Source of the DNA: an uncultured Collinsella sp.
GTDB taxonomy: Bacteria; Actinomycetota; Coriobacteriia; Coriobacteriales; Coriobacteriaceae
Direction of reading: 5' to 3'
Length of the DNA stretch: 64,000 nucleotides
NCBI GenBank assembly: GCA_905213265.1
Contig: CAJMHR010000004.1
Coordinates: 1 to 64,000 of the forward strand
Shown piece by piece: positions 51,751 to 58,744 of this stretch. Every line of letters begins with the position of its first letter. The first letter of the stretch is position 1. Position numbers and translations under genes: made by a program. The notes under the pieces were generated by a model. The model ran no database searches. It was given only the letters and a program-made list of their open reading frames with translations, and was not told the origin of the DNA.

Positions 51751-52185
51751 TTACAGGTTGGCGACAATTGCCTGGGCGATCTCGTCGTACTGAGCCGACT
51801 CGAGCGTGACGCGACCGGGGTTCATGGCAAACACGTCGCCAAACTCAAACGGGTCGTCCTTGTACTTGGGGACGATATGCACGTGCAGGTGATGCATGGT
51901 GTCGCCGTAGGCACCAAAGTTAATCTTGTCGGGATTGAACGCCTTGTGCAGCGCTGCCGCGACGTGGCGGACATCGGCCATAAAGGCGGCGGCGTCTTCC
52001 TCGGACATGCAGGAGATGTCATCGACGTGCTGCTTGGAGGCCACGATTACGCGGCCCTTATGACTCTGCTCCTTAAACAAGATGAGCTTGCTGGCAGGCA
52101 GATCAAGCATGGGGATGCCAAAGGCATCGACGAGCGTGTTGTCGGTCCCGCACATGCAGTACGAGCAATCGGTATGCTGTTCCAT
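51751..52185 (-). CDS. HIT family nucleotide hydrolase/transferase
   Basis: 144 residues from ATG at 52185 (AAAGGA upstream). The histidine triad is HHLHVHIVPKY (H-x-H-x-H-x-x). Two Cys (DCSYCMCGT) near the N-terminus resemble the zinc-binding pair of the HIT branch. Such proteins hydrolyse nucleoside phosphoramidates or dinucleotides. A LacI-type palindrome with a core identical to that of the kdgK regulon lies 100 bases upstream, so it may be co-regulated. Next gene is gntP, 66 bases on. Confidence 0.92.
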   Translation of the reverse strand: MEQHTDCSYCMCGTDNTLVDAFGIPMLDLPASKLILFKEQSHKGRVIVASKQHVDDISCMSEEDAAAFMADVRHVAAALHKAFNPDKINFGAYGDTMHHLHVHIVPKYKDDPFEFGDVFAMNPGRVTLESAQYDEIAQAIVANL

Positions 52186-52213
52186 GGTGATCCTTTCGAT
52201 CTGGACAATGATG

Positions 52214-52253
52214 AATGCCGCTTTTGCGGCAGGTGTAACCCCTCGTTTACACC
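52214..52253. other. Small hairpins in the HIT leader
   Basis: Two inverted repeats: GCCGC-TTTT-GCGGC (52214-52227) and GGTGTAA-CCCCTCG-TTTACACC (52231-52253). They lie in the HIT gene leader on the minus strand. A separate palindrome GTGAACGTTCAC (52351-52362) lies further upstream. Confidence 0.45.
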
Positions 52254-52282
52254 ACCAGATAATGGACAGATACAACGCATGC

Positions 52283-52316
52283 GTAGTCGATACGAAATCG
52301 GTTTCGTATCGACTAC
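52283..52316. promoter_or_regulatory. LacI-type operator upstream of the HIT gene
   Basis: 34-base palindrome, arms GTAGTCGATACGAAA / TTTCGTATCGACTAC with TCGG centre. Its core ACGAAACCGATTTCGT (minus strand) is identical to the operator at 52417-52432. Confidence 0.8.
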
Positions 52317-52380
52317 CGCCATGATACAGCCAACGAGTTGTTACGATTAGGTGAACGTTCACTTTTTATTGTTTTTCTCT

Positions 52381-52432
52381 TTGCAAGTAGAATCCCGTGC
52401 GTATACTAAGGCTCAAACGAAACCGATTTCGT
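52381..52432 (+). promoter_or_regulatory. Promoter and LacI-type operator of the membrane protein gene
   Basis: TTGCAA (52381-52386), 15-base spacer, TATACT (52402-52407), then ACGAAACCGATTTCGT (52417-52432). Same layout as the kdgK promoter. Confidence 0.82.
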
Positions 52433-52435
52433 CGA

Positions 52436-52493
52436 GCGTGGGCAATAGGATGCTAAGACGCACCCTACCATCTTGGCATCCTATTGCCCACGC
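52436..52493 (+). ncRNA. Leader hairpin L2 with conserved 22-nt loop
   Basis: Perfect 18-bp stem (GCGTGGGCAATAGGATGC, 52436-52453, with 52476-52493). The loop (52454-52475) contains AAGACGCACCCTACC, matching L1. Confidence 0.75.
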
Positions 52494-52514
52494 AATGTCA
52501 TTTGCTTTCCTCCC

Positions 52515-52645
52515 GTCTCGCTGGCCCTTCAGTCCCATTCCGGCACAGCGAGACACTTCCTAGACAACTGACCATGGGGCCGGCTTTTCTGCTTTAACAG
52601 CAGTGCCTCCGATAACCCTCTTTTGCCGGTCCGGGTCAGTTTTTT
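52515..52645 (+). ncRNA. Structured RNA element R2 in front of the membrane protein gene
   Basis: HP1: GTCTCGCTG/CAGCGAGAC (52515-52523/52546-52554) with inner GCC/GGC and loop CAGTCCCATTCC. Then P1 CTGACC/GGTCAG (52568-52573/52634-52639), P2 of 8 bp (52577-52584/52625-52632), P3 CTGCT/AGCAG (52589-52593/52599-52603) and the core GTGCCTCCGATAACC (52603-52617). P1 is followed by six T (52640-52645), so the structure could act as a terminator. ATG follows 27 bases later. Confidence 0.78.
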
Positions 52646-52672
52646 CACACAACCGAAAGGACGGGTAGCAAC

Positions 52673-53353
52673 ATGCGACCGCTCATCATCATGAATGGAG
52701 AGAAGATCGATTGGTTCCATACCGTCATCAGGATGCTGATGTATCTGGCGGGCGTTGCAGTACTGGCACTCGGCATGAGTCTCCAGACGGCATCCGGCCT
52801 GGGCGTCGCCGCGCTCACGTGCTTTGCCACAACCCTATCCATGCTCACGGGCAAGACGCTCGGCTTTTGGATCACTGCTACCTATGTCGCCTACATCGTG
52901 GCACAATTCACTATCTTGCGACGCGAGTTCCAGCCGCGCATCCTGCTCGAGCTGTGCTTCTCAACGCTCATCGGCGGCTTCACCGACTTCTTCATGGCGG
53001 TCAACCCGCTGCATCCCGCAGCACTCCCCATACAGGTTGAGACCATGCTGCTCTCCCTCGCTGTCACTGCATTTGGCGTAAGTCTCGTCGTCAACATGGG
53101 CGTTGTCCCCAACGCGCCCGACGGCCTGGTGCAGGTCATTGCCGAAAAGATTAAACGCCGCTTTGGTGACGTAAAAGTCGTGTTCGACTGCTCGCATGTC
53201 GCCGTGTCTCTCGTTCTGTCGCTCGCGCTCATGCACAACCTGGGCGGCTTTGGCGTGACCACCGCCATCTCGGCGCTGTTCTTGGGCCATGTCATCAACA
53301 TCGCTAATAAGCTGTTCGCCCAGCGCTTTGTGCGCGCGGCATTCGGGAAATAG
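52673..53353 (+). CDS. YczE/YitT-type multi-helix membrane protein, member of the hexuronate regulon
   Basis: 226 residues with five or six hydrophobic segments (~19-38 RMLMYLAGVAVLALGMSL, ~52-72, ~80-100, ~118-136, ~170-200). It resembles the YczE/YyaS/YitT families, which have no established substrate. The N-terminus (residues 1-18) is polar. The promoter, LacI-type operator and both RNA elements match those at kdgK-eda, so a role in uptake or handling of uronates or KDG is inferred. ATG at 52673 follows GAAAGGACGGG. Confidence 0.72.
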   Translation: MRPLIIMNGEKIDWFHTVIRMLMYLAGVAVLALGMSLQTASGLGVAALTCFATTLSMLTGKTLGFWITATYVAYIVAQFTILRREFQPRILLELCFSTLIGGFTDFFMAVNPLHPAALPIQVETMLLSLAVTAFGVSLVVNMGVVPNAPDGLVQVIAEKIKRRFGDVKVVFDCSHVAVSLVLSLALMHNLGGFGVTTAISALFLGHVINIANKLFAQRFVRAAFGK

Positions 53354-53380
53354 CACCACCGTAAGAACCCGCAAACAGCG

Positions 53381-53460
53381 CTATACGTTGCTATATCTCA
53401 CTATACTTTGCTATATCTTGCTATACTTTGCTATATCTTGCTATATCTTGCTATATCTTG
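53381..53460. repeat. 10-bp tandem repeat, eight units
   Basis: Eight consecutive 10-base units of the consensus CTATATCTTG (variants CTATACGTTG, CTATATCTCA, CTATACTTTG), ending 16 bases before the start codon of the ATPase gene. The unit is about one helical turn and contains TATACT/TATATC -10-like words. Confidence 0.92.
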
Positions 53461-53476
53461 AGCAAAGGTGGCTCAC

Positions 53477-54568
53477 ATGCAAACAAACCCTTTTAAGCCC
53501 ACAGCAGGTAAAACACCTCCCACGATTATCGGCCGCGAAGATGTACTTGAAGAATTCAGTGAAGGCCTCACCAACGGGCCTGGTGCCCCTGGGCGCCTAA
53601 TGCGCATAGCCGGCGTCCGTGGAACGGGCAAGACGGTCCTCCTTGACGAGTGCTCACGTTTGGCGCAAAGCCGTGGCTGGACGGTCATAAAAGAGGTCGC
53701 AACCGAGGGACTTTGCCAGCGCATTCTCGAACAGCTGCAGCCCAAATTCCAGGCCAAACACGCCAGATTTGAGCCCACCGTAGCTGGCATATCCATCGGC
53801 AGCATAGATATTGAGCGAATCGGCCCATCGCTACGCGACGCCATGAGACAGACAATAACCAAGAATGGAAATGGCCTGCTCATCACTCTCGACGAGGTTC
53901 AAGACGCAGAGCTCGATGAGGTCCGAACGCTCTCCATTGCGATTCAGCAGGTTATCGGCGAAGACCTTGATATCGCCTTTGTTTTTGCTGGGCTGCCTTC
54001 GATGATTGAAAGCATCATCAACGGAAAGACACTTACGTTTTTGCGCCGTGCCCTCCCCTTTGATCTGAAGGCTGTGGCAGTAACCGAAGTGTCGTACTCC
54101 CTCGAGGAAACCATTGAAGCGTCTGGCATGGAGTTGCAGCCAGGTATTGCCGGCCAACTTGCCGAGGCAACGCAAGGCTATCCTTTCATGATCCAACTCG
54201 TTGGATACTACGCATGGCAGTTGGCAAGACGTGCACACACAGCGATTATTGGAGAAGAAGAAGCCGAGCGTGGCATTGCAACGGCACGCGAACGCTTCTG
54301 CGCCATGGTGATTGAGCCCGCGCTGCAGCGCATTCCGCCCACGTGCATCGCTTATCTGCTGAGCATGGCGTCTTTGGGGCAGACGAGCTCGACCAGCATG
54401 GTTGCCGATGCCCTGAACAAAACGCCTCAACAGGTGAGCTCCGTCCGCAGCCGCCTGTTAAGAGAATCGATTATCGAGGCTCCTTCGTACGGCAAGGTCT
54501 CATTTGCCATCCCCTACATGCGCGACTACCTCTACGAGCACAAAGCCGAACTGGAAGTTGAACTGTAG
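53477..54568 (+). CDS. AAA ATPase with C-terminal winged helix (AAA_16/STAND-like)
   Basis: 363 residues from ATG at 53477 (AAAGGTGG upstream). The N-terminal P-loop is GVRGTGKTVLLD, Walker B is GLLITLDEVQD, and a sensor-like AGLPSMIES follows. The C-terminal ~70 residues (TSMVADALNKTPQQVSSVRS) form a winged helix. The layout resembles ORC1/Cdc6-like or AAA_16 proteins of unknown function. The gene is framed by a 10-bp repeat array upstream and a palindrome array downstream, so regulation or mobility may be unusual. Confidence 0.82.
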   Translation: MQTNPFKPTAGKTPPTIIGREDVLEEFSEGLTNGPGAPGRLMRIAGVRGTGKTVLLDECSRLAQSRGWTVIKEVATEGLCQRILEQLQPKFQAKHARFEPTVAGISIGSIDIERIGPSLRDAMRQTITKNGNGLLITLDEVQDAELDEVRTLSIAIQQVIGEDLDIAFVFAGLPSMIESIINGKTLTFLRRALPFDLKAVAVTEVSYSLEETIEASGMELQPGIAGQLAEATQGYPFMIQLVGYYAWQLARRAHTAIIGEEEAERGIATARERFCAMVIEPALQRIPPTCIAYLLSMASLGQTSSTSMVADALNKTPQQVSSVRSRLLRESIIEAPSYGKVSFAIPYMRDYLYEHKAELEVEL

Positions 54569-54588
54569 AAACGACAACTGCCCTGCAA

Positions 54589-54712
54589 GATGAAAACCGT
54601 TTTCGTACGGATTTAAAGCAGACGTAAACGGTTTTCGTCTTGATTTGCGTCCGAAATTAAGACGTAAATTGCGCTTTCGTACGCTTATTACCAGACGCAA
54701 ATTGTTTACGTC
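54589..54712. repeat. Array of four imperfect palindromes
   Basis: Modules at 54589-54606, 54621-54639, 54661-54680 and 54694-54712, each near GACG-xAAA-N-TTTxCGTC (for example GACGTAAACGGTTTTCGTC and GACGCAAATTGTTTACGTC), spaced 32-40 bases apart. Not coding. Confidence 0.65.
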
Positions 54713-54739
54713 CGGCTATGCGTCCCCAATCCAGACGAA

Positions 54740-54776
54740 AAAAGCTCCGAGCTCGTGTGAGCTCGGGGCTCTTTGT
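54740..54776. terminator. Bidirectional intrinsic terminator
   Basis: Stem CTCCGAGCTC/GAGCTCGGGG with loop GTGT; six A precede and CTCTTT follows. Confidence 0.85.
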
Positions 54777-54827
54777 GCCGCACATCTATGAGAGGGAATC
54801 GATGCGCACGGGCGCTACTCCATGTAG

Positions 54828-55069
54828 CCGCCCTGGGATGGCGGCAACCTCGTCGTTGCCCGTCTGATGGGTGTGCTCAAGGCATCCGTTCCCCTCTTTA
54901 TCGACGTAACGGGCAAAAAAGGCTCGTCGAGGAGACCATCCGCACCCACCGTGGCGTGGCCGATGCCATCGCCGCGCGCAACCCCACCGCAGCGCACGAC
55001 GCGATGTATTTGCACCTGGTGTATAACCGCAACATGATTGCGGAGGGAGCAGAAGCAAAAGGCATTTAG
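54828..55069 (+). pseudogene. Remnant of a FadR/FCD-type GntR regulator
   Basis: A stop codon (54825-54827) is followed by PWDGGNLVVARLMGVLKASV in one frame, typical of the FCD domain. After an A6 run (54915-54920) the reading moves to another frame that continues RLVEETIRTHRGVADAIAAR and ends HLVYNRNMIAEG before TAG at 55067-55069. Together they make only the C-terminal half of an FCD regulator, with a frameshift. The N-terminal HTH part is missing. It is a decayed copy, distinct from the intact GntR at 49405. Confidence 0.75.
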
Positions 55070-55168
55070 GGCCCGACAATAATCTTTCTTTGGCAAAACG
55101 CAGGCGGCGGCTGCCCAACACACAGGGCAGCCGCCGCTTTTTGCAATCGATTGGTGCAAAGGGGTTGA

Positions 55169-57118
55169 CTAGAGCTCGCAGGCAACCTTGTAGCCATCGC
55201 CGATGGCATCGCGGATGTTGCCGCACTTCTGGGCATCGCCCAGCACGTGGGTGGCAACACCGGCTGCAGCCAGGTCGTCGGCCAGCTTGGTATTGGGACG
55301 ATAGCCCATGGCAAGCACCAGCGTATCGGCACCGGTGATGGTGTGGACCTCGCCGTCCTTTTCGTAGCTGATAGTGTCCTCGGTAATCTCGGTCACCTTG
55401 GCCTCGGTCAGCACGTGAACGCCCTTGGAGAGCATGCGCGTGATGAGCACCGCGCGACCGGCACCGCCCTCGTTGGCGGCGAGCGTCTTGGTCATCTCGA
55501 TGACGGTGACATCGCGATTGGCCGGCGACAGGTCGTTGACCAGCGGGGCCAGGTAATCGGCCGTCTCGCAGCCAACGGTGCCGCCGCCCACGATGACGAT
55601 CTTCTTGCCCGGGAAAGCCTTGCCACCCAGCAGGTCGTCAGCCGTCATAACCTGCTTAAAGCCCTGCATGAAAGCCGGAGCGATGGGCTCGGCGCCATAA
55701 GCCAGGACAACCTCGTAGCCCGCGTAGTCACGCTGAATGTCCTCGGCAGTAAGCTCGGTGCCAAATATGCACTTCACGCCCGCCTCGGCCAGACGACGGT
55801 ACTGATACTTGATCACGCGGGTGAGCTCCTGCTTTGCCGGCGGAACGGCCGCGATGCGCATCTCGCCGCCCGGCTCATCCTGCTTGTCAACGAGCACCAC
55901 GTTGTGGCCGCGCTTGGCGGCAATGTAGGCTGCCTCCATGCCCGCAGGACCAGCGCCCACAACGAGCACGTTCTTGGCCTCGGCGGCAGGCTCGTAGCCG
56001 GCCTCGTCGCGCTCCACGTCCGGGTTGACGGTACAGGAGATGCGCTTGCCGAACATAATGCCGTTCAGGCAGCGCAGGCAGCCGATGCAGGGGCGGATGT
56101 CGTCGGCGTTGCCGGCAGCGGCCTTATTGCAGAACTCGGCATCGCACAGATTGGCGCGGCCCATCATGCAGATGTCGGCAGCGCCGTCCTCGATCAGCTC
56201 CTCGGCGATCCAGGCCTCGTTGATACGTCCGACGGTGGCGACGGGAATGTTGACGTGTTTTTTAATCTCACGCGAGCAGGCGGCGTGCGACGCCTGCTGG
56301 GTACCGGCGGCGGGAATCGCGGAGCCACGCTTGATGGTGGTGCCGCCCGACACATGAATCATGTCGACGCCGGCCTTCTCCAGACGACGCGAGACATAAA
56401 TCATATCGTTGAGGGTCAGACCGCCATCGGTGTACTCGTCACCCGAAATACGGACGTCGATGATAAAGTCCTTGCCGCAGCGCTCGCGAATCTCGGCGAT
56501 GACCTCGAGCAAGAAGCGCATACGGGCGTCGAGCGAGCCGCCGTACTCATCAGTACGCTTGTTATAGAGCGGGGTCAAAAAGCCGCCGAGCATGCCGTGG
56601 GCGTGCGCTGCGTGGACCTCGACGCCATCGACACCGGCCTTCTGCATACGCACGGCAGCGTCGCCAAACTGATGCGTGAGCTCGTGAATCTCGTCGACCG
56701 TGATGGGGCGCGGTGCCTCGCGGGCGTAAGACGGGCCCACAAAGGACGGAGCGATCAGGCGAGGCGTGCCCGGAATGTTAAAGGCCATGTAGGCGGGGTG
56801 GAAGAGCTGCGGCATGATCTTGCAGCCATACTCGTGGACGGCCGCGGCGAGCTTTTCCCAGCCGGGGATAAACGTATCGTCGTAGCAGCACATGTCACCC
56901 GGCAGATAGGTATAGGTGGGCTCGACCGTCACGACCTCGGTGATGATGAGGCCCACGCCGCCCTTGGCGCGAGCACGGTAATGATCGACCAAGTCGTCGG
57001 TCACATAGCCGTGATCGGCCAGGTTGGTAGATACCGGCGGCATAAAGACGCGGTTCTTGACCTCGGTCGTACCGACCTTGATCGGGCTAAAGAGCATCGG
57101 GTAGGCGGATGACTCCAT
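55169..57118 (-). CDS. Old yellow enzyme-type NADH:flavin oxidoreductase with FeS and FAD domain
   Basis: 649 residues from ATG at 57118 (AAAGGA upstream). N-terminal TIM barrel (~1-350) binds FMN; a cluster-binding CIGCLRCLNG...SCTVNP motif lies near 340-365; the C-terminal ~270 residues are a FAD/NAD(P) domain with VLVVGAGPAGMEAA and a second dinucleotide motif IVIVGGGTVGCETADY. This is the architecture of 2,4-dienoyl-CoA reductase, trimethylamine dehydrogenase-like and bile-acid-type enoate reductases. Substrate unknown. It lies downstream of the GltD-like flavoprotein on the same strand. Confidence 0.9.
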   Translation of the reverse strand: MESSAYPMLFSPIKVGTTEVKNRVFMPPVSTNLADHGYVTDDLVDHYRARAKGGVGLIITEVVTVEPTYTYLPGDMCCYDDTFIPGWEKLAAAVHEYGCKIMPQLFHPAYMAFNIPGTPRLIAPSFVGPSYAREAPRPITVDEIHELTHQFGDAAVRMQKAGVDGVEVHAAHAHGMLGGFLTPLYNKRTDEYGGSLDARMRFLLEVIAEIRERCGKDFIIDVRISGDEYTDGGLTLNDMIYVSRRLEKAGVDMIHVSGGTTIKRGSAIPAAGTQQASHAACSREIKKHVNIPVATVGRINEAWIAEELIEDGAADICMMGRANLCDAEFCNKAAAGNADDIRPCIGCLRCLNGIMFGKRISCTVNPDVERDEAGYEPAAEAKNVLVVGAGPAGMEAAYIAAKRGHNVVLVDKQDEPGGEMRIAAVPPAKQELTRVIKYQYRRLAEAGVKCIFGTELTAEDIQRDYAGYEVVLAYGAEPIAPAFMQGFKQVMTADDLLGGKAFPGKKIVIVGGGTVGCETADYLAPLVNDLSPANRDVTVIEMTKTLAANEGGAGRAVLITRMLSKGVHVLTEAKVTEITEDTISYEKDGEVHTITGADTLVLAMGYRPNTKLADDLAAAGVATHVLGDAQKCGNIRDAIGDGYKVACEL

Positions 57119-57231
57119 ACAGGGTTCCTTTCGTTTGAGCCGCTCGGCGGCAGTTGCTAACGTACCTATCGTATCAGTATCCGCCGCATTCGCACTCGCT
57201 CGCACTCCCCACCTTCAATCCCGACCCTCAC

Positions 57232-57303
57232 AAAAAAGTTGCGGTGGAATACGGAGTAGACAAGGCCTTTGACAGCCAAAACAGTCCGTATTTCACCGCA
57301 ACT
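57232..57303 (-). repeat. Stem-loop repeat family E, copy 3 (terminator-like)
   Basis: Arms AGTTGCGGTGGAATACGGA (57237-57255) and TCCGTATTTCACCGCAACT (57285-57303). Read on the minus strand the stem is followed by six T, so this copy can act as the terminator of the GltD-like gene, whose stop is 17 bases away. Confidence 0.85.
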
Positions 57304-57319
57304 GATGGGCGGGATGGAG

Positions 57320-58537
57320 TTAAAGGCCCAGGTAGGTGGTCATGCCTTCGACGGCGAGCTTGGCACCAGCTACGGCATGGACCACGGTGAGCGGGCCGTT
57401 GACCACGTCGCCGGCGGCAAAGACGCCAGGCACGGTGGTCATGCCATGCTCGTCGACCGAAAGCAGGCCGCGATGGTCGGTCTCCAGACCGCCCGTTGTA
57501 AGCACGAGCTTGTCCTTGGGCACCTGAGACGCCGCAATCACAACCGTGTCGGCGGACGCATGGTCGAGCTCTTCCTCGTAGCCCACCACGTTGTTGTCCT
57601 CGTCAAAGATAGCCGTCTCGAACACCGGACCGTTATCGTCGATGGCGCAGATCGCCTTGCCGCACATAATCTCGGCACCGTCAAGCTCGGTCAGCTCCAC
57701 CTCGTCATCGATGGCAGAGATATGGCGCGATCGGGCGTACACGGTAACCTTGCGAGCACCCGAGCGCAGGGCCGTGCGGGCAACATCCATGGCCACATTG
57801 CCGGCGCCGATAACCGCCACGTTCTGCCCGATTGCCACGCTCGTGGGATCGACCAGATAGTCGATACCAAACAGCACATTGCCGCGCGACTCGCCGGGAA
57901 TACCCAGCTTTCGAGCTCGCCAGGTGCCGGTACCAACAAAGACCGCATCGTAGCCGTCGCGCAGCAAGTCGTCGATGTGGAGCGCACCGCCGATGGTGGT
58001 CGAGGGGCGAACGCGCACGCCGAGCGAGCACATCACGTGGCGGTACTTTTGCACGAGCGAGCGCGGCAGACGGAACTCGGGGATACCGTACTCCAGCACG
58101 CCGCCGATCTCGGGCCGCTGCTCAAAAACAGTGACGGCGCAACCCAGCTGCGCCATCTTAATGGCCACGGTCATGCCGGCAGGACCGGAACCGACCACGG
58201 CAACCTGCTTGCCGCACGACGGCGCGGGTTTCCACTCTTTGCGGTCCAAATACGCCGTGGAGATATAGTTCTCGATGCTCGAAAAATGCACGGGCGCGCC
58301 CTTGCGGCCCTGGATGCACGCGCCCTCGCACTGGCCCGAATGGTTGCAAACCATGGAGCAGACCGCACTCATCGGGTTATTCTGGAACAGCAGCTCGCCC
58401 GCCTCTTGCAGACGGCGCTGCTTAAAGAGGTCGATAACCTGCGGAATGGGCGTCTGCACCGGACAGCCCTTGATTTGACAGAACGCCTTTTTGCAGCCCA
58501 GACAACGATTTGCTTCCTCAACGATGTGGATAGCCAC
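57320..58537 (-). CDS. GltD/NfnB-like NAD(P)-dependent flavoprotein
   Basis: 405 residues. An N-terminal FeS region (CLGCKKAFCQIKGCP, then CSMVCNHSGQCEGAC) is followed by a FAD-binding motif QVAVVGSGPAGMTVA and an NAD(P) motif NVAVIGAGNVAMDVART. This is the small-subunit glutamate synthase family, which passes electrons between NAD(P)H and a partner. There is no large GltB subunit in the window, so it is more likely an NfnB/SudA-type or partner of the neighbouring oxidoreductase. Start is GTG at 58537 with AGGGGAA upstream. A LacI-like half site ACGAAATCGGCTTC lies 24 bases further upstream. Confidence 0.85.
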   Translation of the reverse strand: MAIHIVEEANRCLGCKKAFCQIKGCPVQTPIPQVIDLFKQRRLQEAGELLFQNNPMSAVCSMVCNHSGQCEGACIQGRKGAPVHFSSIENYISTAYLDRKEWKPAPSCGKQVAVVGSGPAGMTVAIKMAQLGCAVTVFEQRPEIGGVLEYGIPEFRLPRSLVQKYRHVMCSLGVRVRPSTTIGGALHIDDLLRDGYDAVFVGTGTWRARKLGIPGESRGNVLFGIDYLVDPTSVAIGQNVAVIGAGNVAMDVARTALRSGARKVTVYARSRHISAIDDEVELTELDGAEIMCGKAICAIDDNGPVFETAIFDEDNNVVGYEEELDHASADTVVIAASQVPKDKLVLTTGGLETDHRGLLSVDEHGMTTVPGVFAAGDVVNGPLTVVHAVAGAKLAVEGMTTYLGL

Positions 58538-58744
58538 GCAATTCCCCTCTATTGACCTGGACGAAATCGGCTTCTTAAACCAATTTGCCCGAATTTATAA
58601 CCATAGATACGTCAACAGTGCGGAAAAGGGCACCGAAAAGCATCTCACAAACGCGCAGCAGCAACCCTTTCCTCGCACAGAACCACCGTGCAGCCCCGTC
58701 ATCGAGATCAAAAGATTCGCCACCCCCACGAATGGCGAATCTCT

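Noticed and set aside
53381..53460. CRISPR array
   Set aside because: Units are 10 bases without spacers; this is a simple tandem repeat and no cas gene is near.
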